Assembly: GCA_905182985.1 (NCBI GenBank)
Contig: CAJJDN010000064.1
Span: forward strand, 3,901 to 39,183
DNA: 35,283 bases
Origin: Paramecium sonneborni
Taxonomy: Eukaryota > Ciliophora > Oligohymenophorea > Peniculida > Parameciidae
Direction: 5' to 3'
Part shown: in pieces, positions 24,005 to 35,283 of the stretch
Position numbering within the stretch: position 1 is the first letter of the stretch
Layout of the letters: each line of letters opens with the position of its first letter
Position numbers and translations under genes: made by a program
Notes under the pieces: generated by a model
What the model was told of the DNA's origin: nothing
What the model saw: only the letters and a program-made list of their open reading frames with translations
Database searches by the model: none

Positions 24005-24300
24005 TCCTTATCATAAAAAAAACACTAAATCTTTATCGAATTCAAGAAATAGATCATCTTTTATTTGAGCAATAATCCTATTCAAATTAGAATATTTTGA
24101 TGTTCAATCAAGACTATTCTCAAAAATATCGCAAATAGCTTAATTATCCATAGTAGTACAAACATCAGCATTTTCTAACAAAGATTAAGTTGCAAAAATA
24201 GAACTATAAGGTTCAACAATAAACATAGACGTTTCAGGAGATATGATAATGAAAAAAAATGGAGTAAAGTAGGGACAGGTCTATGGTTTTGGATAGATTT
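24005..24300 (-). pseudogene. Tubulin-like remnant (alpha-type)
   Basis: On the minus strand a frame of about 90 residues aligns by eye with a central piece of tubulin. It reads PETSMFIVEPYSSIFATQSL, then LENADVCTTMDNQAICDI, then, after TGA, SKYSNLNRIIAQIKDDLF. The family pattern there is VVEPYN...LL(E)xxDxxxxxDNEAIYDIC...TYxNLNRLIAQ, and the NLNRLIAQ form is that of alpha-tubulin. One TGA interrupts and both ends are missing, so only about a fifth of the gene survives. It is strongly divergent from normal tubulin, which is otherwise among the most conserved proteins. That fits a dead copy. Confidence 0.55.
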
Positions 24301-24900
24301 CTCAAGTGAAAGTTTAAAAGAAGCAGAAAGATGACATAAAATTTAAAAAGAAGAGAGGAAAAAGTAAATATTAAAATATATGTGATGGAAACAATGAAGT
24401 ATAAAATGAAATTGTAAGAACATGTAAAAAACTTAAAATCAAATTTTTTTTTTAAATAATATAAGAACAAAAAACTTAAGAAATTTTATGCTTTGTATAT
24501 ATAATTACAAAAATAATTTTGGTTGAAAATTTTAAATAAAATGAAGCAATATAAATTTTAATATATATGAAACGACAATCAAAAGTTTTGTTGTTCCAAT
24601 AAAAAAACAAGAATTTTCAATGAGTTAAGGATTGATAGGACTATAATTCGAAAAATAACTATTCTAATTAATTACTGAGCTTGATAATACTTGAATCCAA
24701 TCTTTGAACATTCATTCGATTGTAACTTTTCTAATTTAGTTGTTGCGCTTAGAGTTAAGCTAAATAATAAAATTTGAGCAAATCACAAATTAATCATTGG
24801 ATTTTATCCATTGATAAAAAATATTAATCATACAAATAAGTTAATTAATGATATAAAAATTCATATGAATAATTAGAATTAAATGATATTAAATAAGATT
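24301..24900. other. Intergenic upstream of the giant gene
   Basis: The 24301-24470 part is purine-rich on the plus strand and could be the far end of the tubulin-like copy, but nothing aligns. The rest should hold the promoter of the giant gene. No element was recognised. Confidence 0.35.
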
Positions 24901-27900
24901 ATGAAAATTAAAAACTTGCTTTCTTGTATTTTAATAATGCTTTTAGCCATTGATTTATCAATTTGCTAGGCCATTTACTATTTACCACCAGTATACCCAC
25001 TTGCAATACAACCTATAGAAAATTATTTTAATAAAGATTTTTAAATTGCCGGTTTTGGAGTTTGGAGTAGATATGTGCCACTTAGTTCTATTGTTTAGAT
25101 TGGAGAAATTGGAATATTAGATAGTAGTTGTTTTCATTTGTTTAGGATAGAAAATAGGACAACTAAGGATTTGCATTTTATATATTATGAATGCTTAAAT
25201 TTTGAAAGTAAGACAATTTTGAAATATTTTTAATTTATTGGTCTAGATGGTATTAATTTAACAGAAGAAATACCAATAAGTCATTCATTTTATGAATATG
25301 TCTGGTATTTTTAAGGTTTCTAAACTATACCTTCAAAAACATTTGTCTCTATGTATGTTTATCAAGAAATGAATTAAATTTTTTATAAGGAAATTTAATT
25401 AGAGTTTTAATTTAAAGAAAATAAAAATTAAATTATTGGAGGGGATTTCAAAGTAAATTATAATTTACCAATTCATCAATTATCATATTTTCCAGGATAA
25501 ATTAAATACATTTAAGATGGTTTTTTTAGTGAGCCTCATTTTTTCTAATATACTGTAGAATCTATTTAATTAGAAATTTGTTTATGCATAAACAGTGCAA
25601 TAATTAATATACCAGATGTTATAATAAATAAATAAGATTTATATGAATTTATATCTCAAAATACTAATTGTTAATAGTTTTTATTATCAGGATGGATAAA
25701 AATTAAGTCAATTAATTAAATCACAGAAGAAGTTTATTTTCAATTATTTAAACTATCCAGTAATTAACGATCTTAATTAGCTTAAGCAAATTTATGTCCT
25801 TTCTAATTATTTTATAAAATAACATCTAATAAAAATCAAATAATCATAACAACCTATAGTTATACATTCCCAACTTTAAATATTGATTTTTCAAATAATC
25901 CTTATTTAAAGACAGAAACCTTTGATATAGATTGGGATATTTAATTATGGCATTATATTTCAGTCAAAAAGTTAGATAATTAAATTTAAATCTCAATAAC
26001 ATTTTATTAAGACTCTAAATAAGAGATATTGAGCATAAACTTAGATGTAATTCAGTTTAGTATAGTTTAATTTAAATTGCTTTATGGTAATATTTTATAA
26101 TCTAAACCAAATTTATTAACAATATAAATTACAGGTTTAAAACTAATAAATTGTCCTAATATTAATGAATTATAAATTACCTGTCATCCAACTTGTAAAG
26201 AATGTGATGGTCCAACAAAAGATGATTGTTTATCATGTTTTGAATAATCTGATAGAATATATATATCAGAATATAAAGTTTGTATTTGTAAATATGGAAC
26301 AATTGATTAAAATTATGAATGTGTAAGCTATTAAACTTTAGACTTTAATTTAATTTATGAATAACCATATAAATAATCATGTAAACATGGTTTTTTTGAA
26401 AATGATGGTGAATGTTATTAATGGTATTAATTTATTATTATTTGAGTCCATCTATAATAAATAATAATGTAGTTACATGTTTAGAATGTGTATTAAATCC
26501 TAAAAATTGGTTTAAAACTCTTTATTGTGAAACAACATTAGTTTCATATAATAATGGCAACACATCTAAATTTTTGAAGGAACCTAAATTATTTTATATA
26601 TTTTTAGGAAATGATTTATCTTACTGCCCTGATTGTCAATTAATAAATTCCTCACATCATCAAATTGAATCAATATTCTAATTTAAAAGTTTTTGTAGAG
26701 CAACTCAATCAATACAAAATTAATGCTATTAATGCGGATATTAATGTCCTTAATGCGAAATTTTATCAACAAATTTGCATTGTATTATAAGCAAAATAAT
26801 AATCTGGAATTTTCCTTAGGTTTTAATTTCATTTTGTGATGTTCCTAATTTCATTAATTTTTATAACAAATGTGTGATTTGTGAAATAAAACACTGTTTA
26901 TATTGTTTTAATTATTTAGCTAGTGATCCTAAATAAACTACTCTTAATTCTTAAGATAATTATTCTCTAATTGATGAAGAGATTAAATTAGGATGTGCTC
27001 AATGTTATGAAGGGTTTATATTTGAATTTCAAACAGGAAAATGTATTTATTAGTAACCGTCATAAGAAAATTGTTTAAGATCCTATATTAACTTGTAAAG
27101 TGAAGAAATTTGTACCTTGTCTGCTATTGATGATTTCAGCATAGCTTTTGAAATTATAAATTGTCAAAATCACATTCTTTGGTGTAAGTAATGTATCAAG
27201 ACCTTTTAATCAACTATTAAATGTTTACTTTGTGAAGATGGTTATATGACTTCTTCAAAAACAGGAATTTGTTAATTATGTCCTATTCTTAACTCAAAAT
27301 AATGTTTTGAAGATAACAATTAAGAATCTTGGAAATGGCGAGCTCAAGGTTTCATAACTAAATATTTACAAAATTAATCTATTTTTAATGGTTACGTATT
27401 TAATCCTCTGCTATTAGTCACTGAATGTATAAAGGGCTATTCAAATATAATAAGTATATGCTCACCATATTGTAATGAAAAGTGTGCTGTTTGTGAAAGT
27501 GTTAATTATTAAAATTTTTCTTGTACTTAATGCTAATTAAATTATTATAAAGAACCAATCAGATCTCAAGTTGAAGGAAAATGCATTTTATGTCCTTCAT
27601 TATGTTAAGTGTGTTAAAATAGAACAAATGAAGAAATAAATGTAAAATAAATTAATTTAATTAGATAATAAATCCATATTTTTAAATAACACCTGAAAAT
27701 CTAATATACACTTATAGATGCATATAAAAAATCCCGCAAACTTACGTTGAAATTAATGCAAACTTACAAATAGCTTATTATTGTTTTCAGAATGATTGTA
27801 GCAATAATTTAGAATATCTTTATGAATTTTTAGATTGGGGAGAGTTTTTATGTAATAGTTTCGATAATTTCCATTTATTTTTGGACAAATAATTTAACTA

Positions 27901-30900
27901 TTAATATTTTAATGAAATTGGTCTTTAGCAGATTACTTTAATCTTTTAGTTCAAGGAAAATTGTGTTATTCCTAGTTCTAATTATACTATTCAGGATTAT
28001 TTTAAGCAAAAAATTTTTTCTATGTAATTAACAATATTGAAGTTATAAGGCACTCTTAATCCTCTTCTATTTTAAAATGAATATCGATTGTAAATTATAT
28101 ATTTTGATTCAATCATACTTAATCGACTTAAATTTTAAATAAAATAAAAGCTTGCTTTAAAATTAGCAAATAGAGGTTAATCGATTGATTTAAAGATTCT
28201 TGATACTAAATTTTATTCCATTATAAATTATCCAGCATCAATATCTATTTAAGCCGAGAGCTTTGCCAATTTTAATTTATTAAATGTTGAAATTTTTGAC
28301 ATAAGCATATTAAATTCGGTATTTTTTAATATAACTTGTACTAATTAGGGTGATGATATTATAATTAGTAATTTTAAACTTCAGAATTGTATATTTACTA
28401 ATTCTACATTATTTTTATTTTAAAGCATTACAAGAAAAATTATAATCAAAAATATTACTATAAATTCTAGTCAATTTTACAATTCATCAATTATAAATTT
28501 AATTAATCAAAATTTTGATTCAAAATTAATATTTAATGAAGTATTAATAACAAACTCTCTATTTAATAATTCAATTTTAATTAACAGTCTAGATAAAACC
28601 ACCATTTCAATCAATTATGTTTAAATGATACAAAATTAAATGATAAATTCAAAATTCATAATATTTAATTATAACTTTTTTTTTCATGAAATTTTAATGG
28701 AGAAAAATTATTTAATTTCCTTTTAATTAATATCATAGATCTCACTAACCTTGTTAAGTTAAGAAATAGAAATGAATTACTTAAGGATTCAAGGAAATAA
28801 TATAAACAATTTTTCAATATTTATTACTGAATAAAAACAATCATTTTCATAAGTGAACTTTTTGTTTTAAAAATTTTATTTTGATTAAAATATTATTTCT
28901 TGTTATTAAAAATAGTATTTAATTGAAGTTAACTGTTTTAATTTAACGATGTAAGATATATTTTTAAAAAATACTACAAACTATCGATTTATATCATTAT
29001 TAGCAATTCCTTACATAAGAATTGAAAATGTCATTTACGAGAATAAATTTTAGGAACACAAAGTTGGAATATCATCTGATTGTTTCCAAAATTGTATTTC
29101 TCGTTCCTAATTGCTTTAAGTTTCTGGATTTAAAAATATTACTTTATTTTAAATTCAATTATTAAATTCATTTAGTTTTGATTAATCAATAATCTCAATT
29201 TAATCTATTCCTTTGTTTCTTATAACTACTAATGAGTATATAAGTATTAAAGATATGATAGTGAAAGGCAATATTTTAATAAAAAAACATTAAGGGATTA
29301 TTTTTTCTTTATTAGAGTTTTATTCTGAAAAACCTTAAATTATTGAAATAGAAAATCTAAATTTTCATGAAAATATTTTTCATTAATATGAATAAGACCC
29401 ATCCGAGACTTTTGCCAGTCTTTTGTATGCAGATTCAGGATTAAGTCTAATTAAGTTAAAAAATATAATTTGCACTTCAAATTCTTTAACAAACTCCTCA
29501 TCATCTTATATATATATTTTCTCAAATGAGATATTGGTAGAGAATTTTAAAGTTGAAAATCATAATTACATTGGTAAAGAATTTTGGATTAAATATTATG
29601 AAATTCAAATTTAAGGAGATTACAATTAAAATGAAATATCTTATATTATGTCTAAAACATTTAAGTTCGAAAATGTAGGAGGAGTTTTATCCTCAACAGT
29701 TACAAAGTTCAAATTTAATAATGGTAATTTTAGTTTTTTATAGACATTAAGTAGCCAAGTATTTAAAATCAATTTATAGGGTAATAGTTTAGTAAATATT
29801 TCAAACTGTAGTATTTCTCATGCATATAATTCCCTAAAATCAAAATCTCAAAATGATGGTGCAATTACAATTAATGCTAAAAAAAGCTTATTAAGATTTT
29901 ATGTTAAAAATATTACTTTTAAAGATGTTTTAAATAAACTTTAATCATCTATATTTACAATATACTCATCATCAAATTAAAATGATGTTAATTTAATTGA
30001 TATATTTGCTCTAAATTGCTTTTCTCTAATAAATTAAATAATGAATTTTGAATCTGACTATTAAATTGAATTATAGAATATGATAAACATAAAAAATTTT
30101 AGGATTATTTAAACTGAGTAAGCTTTAATAACTTTCCTTTAATCTATTGGATAACTTAGTCTTATTGAAATATCGAAGATGATTGTTAATAATGCAATCA
30201 TGAATTTTGTAGGATGTTAAATAACTTTAAATGAAATTTAAATAGATGCCATAATATTATCACCTATTATAAAAATTACAGATTCAAAATAAATTATATT
30301 GATAGATTCTCTATTTATTAATATTTTGACTTTTTATCCCTTAAATTTAATTGATATATAGTAGAGTAATATTTAGTAATCAATGGTTTATTTTAATAAT
30401 AATACTATATCAAATCTCAATAGTTTCAAATTTATTGATTCTTTTTTGCCTTATTTTAATTATAATAATATTGATTTAAATTCGTCTCAATGCAATTTTA
30501 AGATTACTTATATATAATAGAATCTTAAAGTAGAATTTGTATAAAGTTTTTTTGATGCTCTTTTTATTAATTCGAATAAGAATGGATCATTAATCAAAAT
30601 AAAGTGTGTTACAAATGAAATTAAAGTTTACATCACTTAAAATTATATTTTAAATAATAATTGTTCATATTGTTAAAATGGCTTACTTTATTTTGAATTA
30701 AGTAATTTTAAAAAAGCCCTAATTTCAGAATTATATTGTGTGAATAACTTTATCTAAAATTATGGTTGTTTATTTGCCAAATCAGATTCAATGATTGATA
30801 GTAAATTATTAATTGGATATTCAAACTTTATTCATAACAAAGGCAGATAAGGAGTTGGTATTTCAGTGTAAAATTTAAAAGTTAATTTATCAAATTCAAA

Positions 30901-33369
30901 AATACTTAACAATAGCGCTTCTTATAGAGGAGGTGGCTTCTACTTTGAAGAAGGTTCTTCAAGATTTAACATTTAATCTACTATTATTTGTCATAATTAA
31001 GCATAAGAAGCTGGAGGAATATATTTAGGTGGAAATAGTAGATTAAATTAAAATAATTTTATTTCATCTATACTTTTATTTAATACTGGTTAATTATCTA
31101 CAAATAATATTAATGAACTACCTATGAGGTTATCTTTATAAATAAATGAAAAGGAAATGTATTCATAAGTATAAATCATTGAAAATAACACTTATGAAGT
31201 CTTAAAATTAGATCCTTTTAAAATTATATAATAAGATAGTATTATTACAACACATTTTTTACTTATTCCTAGTGGTTAATCATTATATAATTACTAACTT
31301 TATAATTCTAAAATTTTAAAATATTAATCTTATATAACTTAATTCTCAATTTTATTTAAAAATAGTAGAGATGAACAATTAATAAACTTCCTAAATTCTA
31401 CTTGCAATATTAATTAATAAATTTATGATATTTCATTTGAACAAGTTATTGAATATCAAAAAATATCAACAGTAAGATTCAATTAAGATACAAAAAATTT
31501 TAACCTTAGTTTAATTGAGTTTAATTTTGATCCATATAAATAGAATAATAAAACTTAAGAAATTATTATTTATTGTAGTACATAAAATTAGGAAGTTACT
31601 TTAGCTTATAGAATGAGAATTAATAGTTTTTTGTGTTAATTAGGGGAATTTTATATATTTTAAGGTTGTCAAAAATGTAAATCTGAATAAGGATTTTATT
31701 CTGTTACTTACAATACTACAAAATGTTCTATTTTTGATAAAAATAAATTTAATGCTATAACTTCTAATTAAATTTAATTAAAACCTGGATTTTGGAGGCC
31801 AAATTATATTTCTGACTTTGTAGAATTATGTTATAAAAATCCAATTCATTGTTTAGGAGGATGGAATGTTAGTGAAAATCTTTGTTTTAAGGGGCACCTT
31901 GGAGGATTGTGTGAAGAATGTGATAGATATAATATAAGAGGGGACGGATAATTCTTTAAAAACTAATAATAAATGGATTGTTAATAATGTTAATTATTTT
32001 CATAAAGATTAGTAGCCTTCTTTATTATTTCAATTTGGTAAATTTAATCAATAGTTTAGGGCTATTCTCTCCACTCTAATTACTATTAATAGTATTGAAA
32101 AATCAAATTAATTATTTGCATAATTGAAATTGAGATAAAAACATACTGAAATTTTGTTTAAGCTTAATTAAGGTAAAAATATATTTATTTTAGATCATGA
32201 AAGTATTTTGCTAAAATTATATCTTAATTATTTATGGATTTTTTCTCTAATCTTTACATTTATTATATAATTCTCTTTCTCTTTGAACTTTTTAAAATAG
32301 TCTAGTGATACCTCTTATTTCATGGCTAATTTTTTTGAATGTTTTTTATTTGAAATTTAAGAGATTGAATTAATTTACAGTAGAATTTTAGTTATGTTTG
32401 GATTAATGGTAGGGCAAATATTAATTATCTTTATGGGATTTTATCTGTTTTCTAAATTTAAAAAATCAAAGTTTTATAGCAGAATCATATCAATTACAGT
32501 TTTATATTTATATATCTAAAATTATGCATCATTGATTAATTCGTAAAAATTTTTATTATCATACTAGGTTTTTTTCAATTCTGGCTGTCAGAAAGATATC
32601 TAATTAAGATTATATATAAGGTGATGTATCTTTAATATATGGCACATAGAATCATATTTAATGGATATAAATGTTTGTAATTCCTGGATCTTCATTAATT
32701 GGATTAATTCTACCATTATCATTATTTTTTATTTTGTACATTAATCGAGAATAGCATGACACAATAAAATTTCGAAGACATATAGGATATTTATTTAATG
32801 AATATTAAAAAAAAAATTATTTTTGGGAAATAATCAAATTATGGAAGAAATCCATAATAATTACAATTCTTATCAATTTTGAAACTGATATATTTTTCAA
32901 AGCTTCCTTATTAGGGCTTTGTCTATTAATATATCAATTATTGGCTCATAACTATAACCCATATATACTAAAAAAATTTAATAATTTAGATGTCAAAAGT
33001 GGTCAGTTGTGTTAAATTGCTATATTTTTAGGAACTATAAATTATATCAGTGAATAATTAGGGTAATATGCTATTTAAATAATCATTTAAATTTTTATCA
33101 TTTTAAACATCATAACATTAAGTTATCCATTTATTATTAATATTTTGAGAGTTTATTATTAAAAATACAAATTAAGAATTTTATCTTTTCTAGTATTAAT
33201 ATTTAGGACTTTAAAACCTTCCTCTAAAATTTCATTTTATCTGAACCAAAAATTCATAAACTTAAGATAGAAAGAGGAAAAAGTTAGAATAAATATCTAA
33301 AAATTGTAATAATTGTTGCATTAGAACGATTTTGGAAGACGATTGTAATTTTTTAATTATTTAAGTTGA
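24901..33369 (+). CDS. Giant cysteine-rich, beta-helix, multi-pass membrane protein (2,790 residues)
   Basis: ATG 24901, TGA 33367-33369. Introns: 26424-26446, 27642-27664, 32038-32059 and 32568-32595 (23, 23, 22 and 28 nt). The exon total is 8,373 nt, an exact multiple of three, with no internal TGA. The N-terminus is a good signal peptide (MKIKNLLSCILIMLLAIDLS). Residues to about 410 form a beta-rich domain. About 416-900 is CxxC-rich (CHPTCKECDGPTKDDC, CILCPSLCQVC). About 1090-2050 consists of Asn/Ile/Ser/Phe-rich rungs (NCIFTNSTLFLF, NSQFYNSSIINL) ending in GGGFYFEEGSS, the look of a parallel beta-helix as in Pmp-like adhesins. About 2240-2325 is a second Cys cluster containing LKPGFWRP and GGLCEECD. 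About 2350-2790 holds several membrane helices and a polar tail. Known family features suggest a cell-surface protein; ligand and function are unknown. Confidence 0.92.
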
Positions 33370-33689
33370 AAAAGCTATACAATTTCAAGCCCAACATCAA
33401 AAAATAAACGTATATCAATTTCTTTAGGATCTACATTTTTAAAAGGGATTTGATTAATAATATATGATAAATAAAATAACATTTAATTTAATACATAGCT
33501 TTTAAATCTTTAGTTTAAGTATTTTCTTAGTTTTGCTTTAGTGTGATTTTTTAATTTTAGTATTTAATTAATTTATCTTATTTAAGAGATTTTAGTACTA
33601 AAGTTTATATTTATTGAAATATGATAATTAAATTGTTATTAATTTCAATCAAATAATCATATTTAACTTAAAAATATCAACTATCGGAA
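33370..33689. other. Intergenic, no gene seen
   Basis: AT-rich sequence between the giant gene and the next small ORF. No supported frame or motif. Confidence 0.4.
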
Positions 33690-34010
33690 ATGAAAATTCA
33701 AAAATAATCAATCCCTTCTAAAAATCAAAGCTAAGATCAACACAACAAAACTTTCTCTACTCCATTTAGTTGAATAAACATTTAAATTACTAGTAGGTGT
33801 AATAATTTAGTTGAAACTTTAGAATAAGTTCTTTAATTAGGACAATGTAATAGAATTATAAAAAGGATTTGTGTTAATAAAAAGATGGATATTCATTTGC
33901 TTTCTATGAAATATATTTCAAATCTTTTTGATAATCCAAATTTCAAATATAAATATGAAAATGATGAAATAAAAAGAGAGTTATCAGATGTTATTTAGGT
34001 GCTAAATTGA
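33690..34010 (+). CDS. Small basic ORF with an in-frame TGA or a 42-nt intron
   Basis: From ATG 33690 to TGA 34008-34010 the frame is 107 codons including the final stop, with one internal TGA at codon 28 (33771-33773). The two halves are in the same frame: a polar start (MKIQKQSIPSKNQSQDQ) and a second part rich in Lys, Ile and Asn (VNKKMDIHLLSMKYISNLF) ending KRELSDVIQVLN. A GT...AG segment at 33769-33810 (42 nt, a multiple of three) covers the TGA and would keep the frame, although it is longer than the other introns here. The alternative is a nonsense mutation. I do not recognise the protein, and no cofactor or domain motif is visible. Confidence 0.4.
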
Positions 34011-35190
34011 TAATTAAATGTTATGATGATCAAAATTTAATTCTTTAAAGGTTCATATATGTAAAATCTACATAGCTGAATATCAAACTTATTATTTTAA
34101 TGTTATCAAAGTTATAATCAAATTGTATAAAAGTTTTGTTAGATCTAAATTCTTATTTGTAACTTCACATATTAAATTTATGTCTATAAAAAAAATTCTT
34201 AGACTTTCAGTTTTATTCGATTTATTTTAAATTCTAAATAATATATGACTTCATTTTTATATCTCAATTTATGATCTTACCGATATTAATAATTTTCTTT
34301 GATTATTTAGAGAGATAGGAGACTTCTAATTAAATTTATAAAAATTATGAAACATTTAGTTAAGTCAAAAGCAAATATATAAATAATAAGAAATTTTCGA
34401 GAAAAATTGATTCTAACCATAAAACAAAAAAAAAGTTTAATTGTTATCATGTTTTTAAAAAATTTACAAAAAAAGTAATGTTTAGAGAAAATTTGACAAT
34501 TTCTTAGGGATAGAAAATATAATCATTTTATCTTTCTTTTTATTCATCCTTATTTTGGTTAAATAACATTTCTAAAGACTCTATTATTTGAATATCTTTT
34601 TTGGCTCTTCAAATTTCCACACCACATTTTGGGTAACTTTAATTTAATAACAAAATGATTCTTTCAAAAGTAGTCTTCAAAAATTGTTGATTGTGCAGAT
34701 AGAAAAAATAAGTTAAATATAAATAATAATTGATTCTATAAATTAGGAAACATTACTTGCTCTTACAAAAAATTGTCGCTAAATGACATCCTTATATGTA
34801 AAATAGAATAAAAATAATCGCAGCACGAATATCTATAGTATTTATTATAGTAGGAATAGAAGAGTTTTAATATCATCTTTAAGTTTTGAAACAGATTCAG
34901 GTTTTGTATTAAAAAGAAAAACCAAATTATATTTATGAAATATAATAATTTTATATTATACTTCTAAACAGCTTAATATAATATTTATAGATAAGTCATA
35001 GTAAATTTCTCTTCAAATAATTAACTTATTATTTTTAATATTCTTAACTTTTTTTTCCAAATCTTTTAATCTAGAATAAACAACAAAAAAAATTAAAAAT
35101 AATATATTAAAATTTTTATAATTAAGTATCATTAAATTCCTAATTTTTTGGAAATAAAGATTTAAGAATTTAAATAATAAAAAATATAGA
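34011..35190. other. Mostly unassigned sequence with a weak plus-strand ORF
   Basis: A plus-strand frame near 34320-34590 is open for about 90 codons and is basic (NKKFSRKIDSNHKTKKKFN), ending in TGA, but has no start I can defend and no recognisable motif. The remaining sequence is AT-rich with short frames only. Confidence 0.3.
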
Positions 35191-35283
35191 TTAATTTTTA
35201 ATCAAGAAAGTCAGCAAACATAAAATCACCAGATAAAATTAACATTAGAACAGCATTCAGAGCTAGAAGAATGATTAACGAAA
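35191..35283 (+). CDS. Possible gene edge running off the window
   Basis: The final 90 bases are less AT-rich than the preceding kilobase, and one plus-strand frame reads SRKSANIKSPDKINIRTAF followed by RARRMINE to the window end. The arginine-rich text looks coding. No ATG or intron acceptor could be confirmed, so this could be an exon whose start lies in an unseen 5' exon, or chance. Confidence 0.22.

Noticed and set aside
24234..24470. Minus-strand hydrophobic ORF of 78 residues
   Set aside because: It is very Phe/Leu/Tyr-rich because of the purine-rich opposite strand, overlaps the tubulin-like remnant and resembles no family.
26412..26681. Plus-strand ORF taken as a separate gene
   Set aside because: It starts inside the 23-nt intron 26424-26446 region and is simply an exon part of the giant gene.

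Overview
The window reads as nuclear DNA of a ciliate, most likely a Paramecium species. It is extremely AT-rich. Long protein-like frames are full of in-frame TAA and TAG, which must be read as glutamine, while TGA alone ends them (ciliate nuclear code, table 6). Frames are joined by tiny GT...AG introns of about 20-30 nt. Under the standard code almost nothing here is open, so all coordinates below come from reading with TGA as the only stop. No telomere, rRNA, tRNA, CRISPR or bacterial-type regulatory site was seen.

Three genes look fully intact: a 1,300-residue cysteine-rich multi-pass membrane protein (9046-13017, three 23-nt introns), a 321-residue WD40 protein (22584-23549, no intron), and a giant 2,790-residue membrane protein (24901-33369, four introns of 22-28 nt) with signal peptide, cysteine-rich modules, a long beta-helix-like region and C-terminal membrane segments. 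In the two large genes, removing the introns leaves an exact multiple of three with no TGA. A 235-residue unrecognised ORF (566-1273, minus) and a divergent kinase-like gene (20608-21976, minus) are also open.

The rest is rich in damaged gene copies: a CFAP57-like WD40 gene (about 2090-3690), a 25-repeat TPR gene (3693-7404, minus), a Rab-like GTPase (about 7518-8130), a DC1/C1-like zinc-binding frame (8214-8890, minus), broken relatives of the giant membrane protein on both strands (13150-15921), a propeller-like frame (about 16020-16735), a second TPR remnant (about 16930-17560) and a tubulin-like remnant (24005-24300, minus).

Layout: 1-480 AT-rich degenerate repeats; 566-9000 small genes and remnants around the TPR array; 9046-13017 membrane protein; 13018-20590 remnants plus an assembly fault, in which 17298-18943 and 18945-20590 are the same 1,646 bases separated by one N; 20608-24300 kinase, WD40 and tubulin remnant; 24901-33369 giant gene; 33370-35283 small ORFs and mostly unassigned sequence.

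The most striking structure is the TPR array. Almost every 34-residue repeat carries its own 22-26 nt phase-1 intron at the same place, just after the Asn-Lys that ends each repeat, so the locus is a tandem array of exon-intron units of about 127 bp.
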